From an uncultured Eubacteriales bacterium (GTDB lineage: Bacteria; Bacillota; Clostridia; Oscillospirales; CAG-272), in assembly GCA_900552255.1 (NCBI GenBank), contig URZF01000031.1:1-11001 (forward strand): DNA of 11,001 bases. Direction: 5' to 3'. Shown piece by piece: positions 7,319 through 11,001 of this stretch (positions are counted from its first letter, which is position 1; each line of letters opens with the position of its first letter). The notes under the pieces are model-generated. The model saw nothing but the letters and a program-made list of their open reading frames with translations. It was not told the origin of the DNA and searched no databases. Both the position numbers and the translations under genes were made by a program.

Positions 7319-7334
7319 CCGCCGTTTCCGGCGG
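7319..7334 (-). other. GAAA tetraloop hairpin in the folate operon leader
   Basis: On the minus strand, CCGCCG-GAAA-CGGCGG forms a 6-bp all-GC stem closed by a GNRA tetraloop. It lies directly after the T-rich tail of the riboswitch terminator and about 60 nt before the FolT-FolC start codon. It could act in folding, processing or stabilising read-through transcripts. No T-tract follows, so it is not a second terminator. Confidence 0.55.
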
Positions 7335-7335
7335 G

Positions 7336-7373
7336 AAAATACAAATGCGGCAGATGCTTTATCTCTGCCGCAT
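7336..7373 (-). terminator. Riboswitch-controlled intrinsic terminator
   Basis: The 10-bp stem ATGCGGCAGA (7364-7373) / TCTGCCGCAT (7345-7354) with a 9-nt loop is followed by TTGTATTTT on the minus strand. It starts 25 nt after the aptamer. The 5' arm can instead pair with CTGCCG and CAT inside the aptamer's P2 3' strand (7408-7419, about 9 bp around a 3-nt bulge). Ligand binding, which holds P2, should therefore free the arm and allow termination. This predicts an OFF switch when THF is plentiful. Confidence 0.78.
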
Positions 7374-7398
7374 AAGACTGATTGCCATGTCCTATGAT

Positions 7399-7498
7399 AA
7401 CAGCGGGATGCGACGGCAGCACAGCAACAAAATGTTTTCGTCCGGGAGTCAACTCCCCGTAATCCCGGCACTTTCAACTCGCTGGCGTCTACTCTGTT
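7399..7498 (-). promoter_or_regulatory. THF (tetrahydrofolate) riboswitch aptamer
   Basis: The minus-strand leader carries the conserved features of the THF riboswitch class: ACAGAGTAG at the 5' end, AAAGTGCC, ACGGGGAGTTG in loop 3, GACGAA after P3, and GCATCCCGCTGTT at the 3' end. Helices can be drawn: P1 AACAG/CTGTT, P2 GACG-C-CAGC / GCTG-C-CGTC, P3 CCGGGA/TCCCGG and a small P4 AACA/TGTT. Loop 3 CGGG can pair with CCCG in the 3' joining strand, the known pseudoknot. It closely resembles the Eubacterium siraeum aptamer as I remember it. It lies about 10 nt after the predicted transcription start and ahead of folate transport and modification genes, the usual location for this class. Confidence 0.93.
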
Positions 7499-7515
7499 TC
7501 TTTATTCTATATGCC

Positions 7516-7543
7516 ATTATAGCACATTCCCCGAAAAATACAA
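7516..7543 (-). promoter_or_regulatory. Promoter of the folate operon
   Basis: On the minus strand there is a consensus -10 TATAAT (7516-7521) and a -35 TTGTAT (7538-7543) with a 16-bp spacer. The predicted start near 7509 places the aptamer at the very beginning of the transcript and gives a leader of about 250 nt. Confidence 0.8.
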
Positions 7544-7639
7544 GATATTTCGCAAAAAAGAGGAGATTTCGGCAATCCGACGAAATCGTCCTGCCCGCCG
7601 CCGTCCTTTATGGCATGATTGTATAAAAAGGAGCTTGTC

Positions 7640-7762
7640 ATGATCACAGCCGCCGACAACCGCCGCGGCAAATGCCGCCGGAACAAAAGCATTTTCCGAA
7701 GCTGTGAGAGAAGTTACGCGAACTCAACCGATATCATGCCGCGCGAACTGTCTCTGACGTGA
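7640..7762 (+). pseudogene. 40-codon ORF, possible remnant of a CD3324-type small regulator
   Basis: ATG at 7640 is preceded by AAGGAG with a 6-nt spacer, an excellent site, and reads 40 codons to TGA. The product is basic and Cys-containing (RRGKCRRNKSIFRSC), and its end, SYANSTDIMPREL, resembles from memory the N-terminal segment of clostridial CD3324-family (Mor-like, HTH) proteins (a SYxNAxDILPxEL pattern). That family continues for some 70 residues more, but here a stop follows at once and no other frame resumes the match, so this may be a truncated copy. The terminator at 7788-7819 follows on the same strand. I see no clear promoter. It may equally be a genuine small protein or a chance ORF with a good ribosome binding site. 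Confidence 0.35.
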
Positions 7763-7787
7763 ACCTTGGCGATTTGAGAACACACTT

Positions 7788-7819
7788 AAAAAGGACACGG
7801 CAAATACCATGTCCTTTTT
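7788..7819 (-). terminator. Bidirectional terminator after the lipoprotein gene
   Basis: The perfect inverted repeat AAAAAGGACA (7788-7797) / TGTCCTTTTT (7810-7819) with a 12-nt loop lies 17 bp after the lipoprotein stop. T5 runs on both strands allow it to end transcription from either side, including the small plus-strand ORF. Confidence 0.9.
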
Positions 7820-7836
7820 CCGCATCATTCTCGAAT

Positions 7837-8343
7837 TTATCCCTTATTGACAAGCTCCCGCTGATAAAGAAGCCGCCCGCCGGAGAGCTTGCGGAAGCCT
7901 TCAAGCGCGGCGTCCGCCTCGGCGGAATTTGACTTAAACAACAGGACATACCGTCCGGCGCAGGCCACGACGAGCTTTTCCGAATTGTCACATGCCGCCC
8001 ATTCGTAATGATTGTAATAATCCTCCGCGAGAAGCGCCGCCGCGTCCTGCGTATTCATTTCCAGCGCATAGAGCGTCTGTCCGTCGGAATCGATCGATCT
8101 CCGGTATACCACGGCATTTTTCACCGTTTCGTTAAAATCGGTGATGCTGAGTCCGAATATATAAGCGGAGCTGCTGTCAAGATGCTCGGCATATACGCCG
8201 TCGCGGTTCAGGTCAGCCTCCGTATACAGCTTATCTGCCAGCATATCGGCGCTCTCATATTCCGGCTCCGCCGTGCGTCCGCAGGACACGAACATAGCAA
8301 GAAGCGACGCGATAAGAAGCCCTAAAAGTGATTTTTTTAGCAT
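7837..8343 (-). CDS. Putative lipoprotein, DUF4358-like
   Basis: This 168-residue protein begins with a type II signal peptide: basic KK at 3-4, a hydrophobic core (LLGLLIASLLAMF) and a lipobox FVSC with the modified cysteine at 21, so it is expected on the outer face of the membrane. The rest is soluble, and its second half (about 75-155) fits the clostridial DUF4358 pattern: a VVYRRS strand, YALEMNTQDAAALLAEDYY, then VVACAGRYVLLFKSN with alternating strands and helices. No catalytic motif is known for that family and none is visible. The start at 8343 follows GAGGAG at 7 nt and gives an intact signal peptide; an in-frame ATG at 8397 would hide it. It lies 71 bp after polA, with a weak hairpin terminator between them, so co-transcription may be partial. 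Confidence 0.82.
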   Translation of the reverse strand: MLKKSLLGLLIASLLAMFVSCGRTAEPEYESADMLADKLYTEADLNRDGVYAEHLDSSSAYIFGLSITDFNETVKNAVVYRRSIDSDGQTLYALEMNTQDAAALLAEDYYNHYEWAACDNSEKLVVACAGRYVLLFKSNSAEADAALEGFRKLSGGRLLYQRELVNKG

Positions 8344-8353
8344 AACGATTCTC

Positions 8354-8383
8354 CTCAAACAATGGTTTTGATCATAGTTTGAG
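8354..8383 (-). promoter_or_regulatory. Hairpin that can cover the lipoprotein ribosome binding site
   Basis: On the minus strand, CTCAAAC (8377-8383) pairs with GTTTGAG (8354-8360), with three further inner pairs (ATG/CAT) after a mismatch. The 3' arm includes the first GAG of the GAGGAG ribosome binding site (8351-8356), so folding would partly hide it. This could lower or gate translation. No ligand-binding fold is visible upstream. Confidence 0.4.
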
Positions 8384-8384
8384 C

Positions 8385-8406
8385 AAAAAACGCGCAATTA
8401 TGCGTT
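8385..8406 (-). terminator. Weak terminator after polA
   Basis: On the minus strand, AACGC (8402-8406) pairs with GCGTT (8389-8393) around an 8-nt loop and runs into T6 (8385-8390). It begins 9 bp after the polA stop. The 5-bp stem is short, so leaky read-through into the lipoprotein gene is likely. Confidence 0.4.
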
Positions 8407-8414
8407 CTTCCTCG

Positions 8415-10925
8415 TTATTTCGCCTCATACCACGAATCGCCCGACGAAATCTCGACGGTGAGCGGAACGGAAAGAGAAACCGCGTTTTCCATCTCCGCTT
8501 TCAGAAGACGCCCCACCTCGTCCGCACAGGATTTTGCGGATTCGACAATCAGCTCGTCATGCACCTGCAAAATCAGACGCGCGTCGTAGCCGCCCGACGT
8601 AAGCTTTTTCGCGGTATTCACCATGGCGAGCTTGATGATATCGGCGGCAGTGCCCTGTATAGGACTGTTCATCGCGACGCGCTCGCCGAACGAAACCTCC
8701 ATTTTTTTGCCGGAGGAAAGCTCCGGAATATAACGCCGTCGGCCGAAATATGTCGTCACATAGCCGTCCCGCTTCGCGTCGTGCACGACGTCCTCAAGAT
8801 ACTGCCTGACCTTCGGATAAGCGCCGAGATAGCTGTCGATATACGCTCTCGCATCGGCGCGTGTGATATGAAGATCGGACGCCAGCGAAAAATCGCCCAT
8901 ACCGTAAAGGATGCCGAAATTGACCGCCTTTGCCTTCTTGCGAAGCTCAATGGTCACGTCCTTTTCCGAAACGCCGAACACCCGCATGGCAGTCGCAGTA
9001 TGAATGTCATATCCGTCGCGGAACGCGGCGATCATCGCCTCGTCCCCCGAAATCGCGGCGAGGATCCGCAGCTCGATCTGAGAATAATCCGCGTCGATGA
9101 GCGTATAGGTTTCATCCTTCGCGACAAAAAATTTGCGCAGCTCCCGTCCAAGCTCCGTTTTCACGGGAATATTCTGCAAATTCGGCTCGATGGAGGAAAG
9201 CCTGCCCGTCGCGGTCAGCGCCTGCCGGAAAGAGGTATGAACGCGCCCGTTTTCGTCCGCGGCGGCGGAAAGCCCGTCGGCATATGTGCTCTTTAATTTC
9301 CCGACCTGACGGAAATCGAGAATATCGCCGATCATCGGATGATACGGGCGGAGCTTTTCGAGGATATCCGCGCTTGTGGAATATCCGCTCTTCGTCTTTT
9401 TCGCATGCGGGAAGCCCATGCGCTCGAACAAAACCGCGCCGAGCTGCTTCGGCGAATTGATGTTGAACTCCATGCCCGCCTGCATATAAATGCGCTCGGC
9501 ATATTCGCTCTGCATGGCGCCGAGCTTCTCCGAAAAGGCGAGAAGCGCCGGAACATCGACCGTAAAGCCCTCTCTTTCAATTTCAAAGAGCACACGGCAG
9601 AGCGGAAACTCGATCTTCCGATAAAGCTCCGCCTGCTCCGTTTCTTTGAGAATCACGGAAAATTCCTCATACAGACGCATCGTATCATATGCCCGCTCGG
9701 CAAGGGATGCCGCCGTCCCGCCGAACATGCGCTGCGTCAGCTTGTCAAACGAAAAATCATTGTCGGACACCGCGGCGATGTAGGCCATCAGCATGATGTC
9801 GTCCGTGCAGGCGGAAAATCGGATGTCCATGGCGGACAGCGCGTGCAAGGCCGACTTTTCATCGTAAACGACGAACGCATATTCTCCGTCGAGATATCGT
9901 CTCAGAGACGCGATTCCCTTCACAATGAAAATTTCCTCCGCCGCAACGGCCGCCTCGTCCTGCTCAAAATCGAAGGCGACCGCATATTTTTTTCCGGGGT
10001 CGAGCTTCATCTCCTCCGCAAGCACCGCGCGCGAATCGACCTTTACCGGTTCCTCACCGGCCACCTCGTCAAGTCCCATCTTTTTGAGAAAGCCGAAAAA
10101 CTCAAGGCGCGCAAACAACGCGGCAAGCTCCCTTTTGTGCGGTCCGCAGTAAGCAGTATCCGCAAGGGAAAGGGCAAGCGGGACATCCCGCTTGATGCGC
10201 GCCAAAAACTGCGAATCATATGCGGACTGCTTTCCCGCCGCAAGCTTGGAAAGCACACCCGCCGCAAGCGGCTTTGCTTCCAGCCCATCATATAGAGCAT
10301 CGAGACTTCCGTACTCTGCTATGAGCTTCAGCGCGGTTTTCTCTCCGACGCCGGGCACGCCGGGAATGTTGTCCGAGCTGTCCCCCATCAGAGCCTTCAC
10401 ATCCACGAATTGAGACGGAGAAATGCCGTACTTTTCTCGAAAGGCCGCCTCGTCAAACAGAACCGGCTCCGCATTGGTCGCAAGCACGACGTTTGTACGC
10501 TCCGAAATCAGCTGAAGAGAATCCTTGTCGCCGGTTGCGATATACGTCATGACGCCCTCCGACTCCGCCATGGAGGCAAGCGTCCCGATGATGTCGTCCG
10601 CTTCAAAGCCCCCCATTTCGATGACTGCGGCGCCCATCGCGCGCATGCAGTCCTTGGCAGGCTCCAGCTGACAGGCCAGCTCCTCCGGCATACCGTGCCG
10701 GTTCGCCTTATAGGCTTCGGAGAACGCATGGCGGAACGTCGGCGCACGCATGTCGAAGGCGACGGCAAAATAATCCGGTGTATAAGCTTCAAGATGCCTG
10801 TTTACTATATTCACCATCCCATATATGGCGTTGGTAAACAGACCGTCCTTGGTTTTCAGAGGGCGGATCCCGTAAAAGGCGCGGTTGAGTATGGAATTTC
10901 CGTCGACGACGAGCAATTTTTTCAA
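8415..10925 (-). CDS. polA: DNA polymerase I
   Basis: Pol I removes RNA primers and fills gaps in replication and repair. The 836-residue product holds all three domains. The 5'-nuclease (1-290) shows [32 protein letters not shown] and [18 protein letters not shown]. The middle domain (about 310-425) is a degenerate 3'-5' exonuclease: DFE (319-321) survives, but by eye the positions of E. coli D424 and D501 are Ala359 and Arg411, so proofreading is probably lost, as in many Firmicutes. The polymerase domain has motif A DYSQIELR (D613), motif [11 protein letters not shown] (R662, K666, F670) and motif C QVHDE (D790). The first codon is TTG with no clear ribosome binding site, and 1-2 bases upstream the sequence becomes an internal part of phosphofructokinase on the other strand. 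The native ATG and promoter may therefore have been cut off at that junction. The protein itself appears complete from its usual [10 protein letters not shown] start. Confidence 0.95.
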   Translation of the reverse strand: MKKLLVVDGNSILNRAFYGIRPLKTKDGLFTNAIYGMVNIVNRHLEAYTPDYFAVAFDMRAPTFRHAFSEAYKANRHGMPEELACQLEPAKDCMRAMGAAVIEMGGFEADDIIGTLASMAESEGVMTYIATGDKDSLQLISERTNVVLATNAEPVLFDEAAFREKYGISPSQFVDVKALMGDSSDNIPGVPGVGEKTALKLIAEYGSLDALYDGLEAKPLAAGVLSKLAAGKQSAYDSQFLARIKRDVPLALSLADTAYCGPHKRELAALFARLEFFGFLKKMGLDEVAGEEPVKVDSRAVLAEEMKLDPGKKYAVAFDFEQDEAAVAAEEIFIVKGIASLRRYLDGEYAFVVYDEKSALHALSAMDIRFSACTDDIMLMAYIAAVSDNDFSFDKLTQRMFGGTAASLAERAYDTMRLYEEFSVILKETEQAELYRKIEFPLCRVLFEIEREGFTVDVPALLAFSEKLGAMQSEYAERIYMQAGMEFNINSPKQLGAVLFERMGFPHAKKTKSGYSTSADILEKLRPYHPMIGDILDFRQVGKLKSTYADGLSAAADENGRVHTSFRQALTATGRLSSIEPNLQNIPVKTELGRELRKFFVAKDETYTLIDADYSQIELRILAAISGDEAMIAAFRDGYDIHTATAMRVFGVSEKDVTIELRKKAKAVNFGILYGMGDFSLASDLHITRADARAYIDSYLGAYPKVRQYLEDVVHDAKRDGYVTTYFGRRRYIPELSSGKKMEVSFGERVAMNSPIQGTAADIIKLAMVNTAKKLTSGGYDARLILQVHDELIVESAKSCADEVGRLLKAEMENAVSLSVPLTVEISSGDSWYEAK

Positions 10926-10926
10926 C

Positions 10927-11001
10927 TACGGGATCCCGACCATCGGCATTCCCGGCACCATCGACAACGACATCACCTCTACCGACTATACCGTCGGCTT
11001 C
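10927..11001 (+). CDS. pfkA: 6-phosphofructokinase, internal fragment running off the right edge
   Basis: The plus-strand frame from 10927 reads [14 protein letters not shown] followed closely by TDYTVGF. This is the conserved segment around residues 95-125 of ATP-dependent 6-phosphofructokinase, where the TID aspartate is the catalytic base for fructose 6-phosphate phosphorylation. The first 90 or so residues of the enzyme, including the ATP-binding GGDAPGMN region, are absent: upstream in this frame the sequence is the antisense of polA and reaches a stop at 10873. The gene is therefore missing its 5' part here, while its 3' part may continue beyond the window. Whether this is a true truncated gene or an artificial join cannot be decided from the window. 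Confidence 0.8.

Larger units (their letters stand above)
7260..7836. other. Intergenic regulatory region (577 bp)
   Basis: This stretch has no large gene. Its left part (7260-7543) is the promoter, riboswitch and attenuator leader of the folate operon. Its right part (7544-7836) holds a 40-codon plus-strand ORF and the terminator shared with the lipoprotein gene. Between 7544 and 7639 I see only a 7-bp hairpin (GATTTCG 7565-7571 / CGAAATC 7581-7587) with a displaced T-run, and no convincing plus-strand promoter. Confidence 0.8.

Noticed and set aside
7565..7587. Hairpin GATTTCG/CGAAATC as a terminator or operator upstream of the folate promoter
   Set aside because: The 7-bp AT-rich stem has its T-run displaced by five bases and no gene ending before it on the minus strand.
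9339..10295. A 318-codon plus-strand open frame opposite polA (and a similar one at 8379-9296)
   Set aside because: Both are antisense to well-conserved polymerase and exonuclease domains and have shadow-like composition.
10891..11001. A plus-strand ATG frame running from polA antisense into the pfkA fragment
   Set aside because: The first dozen codons are antisense polA with no ribosome binding site and no similarity to the PfkA N-terminus, so the continuous frame is probably accidental.
1..11001. CRISPR arrays, tRNA or rRNA genes, insertion sequences, prophage genes
   Set aside because: I saw no regularly spaced repeats, tRNA-like folds, transposase motifs or phage genes. The window is ordinary chromosomal content apart from the right-edge junction.

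Overview
The window looks like a chromosomal segment of an anaerobic Firmicute, most likely of class Clostridia (Oscillospirales or a relative). The reasons are a moderately high GC content, strong AGGAGG-type ribosome binding sites, a tetrahydrofolate (THF) riboswitch, ECF-type vitamin transporter S components, a DUF4358-like lipoprotein and a DNA polymerase I whose proofreading site looks dead. Every well-supported gene except the right-edge fragment and one very small ORF is on the minus strand, so transcription runs from high to low coordinates.

Layout in transcription order (right to left). (1) 10927-11001, plus strand: an internal piece of a 6-phosphofructokinase gene. It abuts the start of polA with no intergenic region, which suggests a rearrangement or an assembly chimera. 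(2) 8415-10925: polA, followed by a short putative lipoprotein gene (7837-8343) and a strong bidirectional terminator. (3) 7260-7836: an intergenic region with a 40-codon plus-strand ORF, a sigma-A promoter, a THF riboswitch aptamer, an intrinsic terminator that the aptamer can control, and a GNRA-capped hairpin. (4) 4786-7259: the folate operon. A folate-type ECF S component is fused in frame to a complete folylpolyglutamate synthase (FolT-FolC), and an ATGA overlap links it to a second, separate folate-type S component. A terminator ends the unit. (5) 1668-4619: an operon starting from a perfect-consensus promoter (TTGACA, 17 bp, TATAAT). It encodes an AraC-type regulator, a NagD-type HAD phosphatase, a small membrane protein and a PAP2-type membrane phosphatase. 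(6) 188-1600: pyruvate kinase with its own probable extended -10 promoter and a 17-bp-stem terminator. A further near-consensus promoter at 13-41 fires off the left edge.

How the genes fit together: the folate unit is the most coherent and most unusual part. A THF-sensing leader controls a protein that appears to combine the folate-binding membrane subunit of an ECF importer with the enzyme that traps folate by adding glutamates. No ECF energising module (EcfA, EcfA', EcfT) is in the window, so a shared module elsewhere is expected. The AraC-HAD-membrane-PAP2 cluster has no obvious pathway. Its regulator leads the operon and probably responds to a small ligand through an N-terminal cupin-like domain. 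Pyruvate kinase and phosphofructokinase are often neighbours in Firmicutes; here they sit at opposite ends of the window, which may bear on the right-edge junction.
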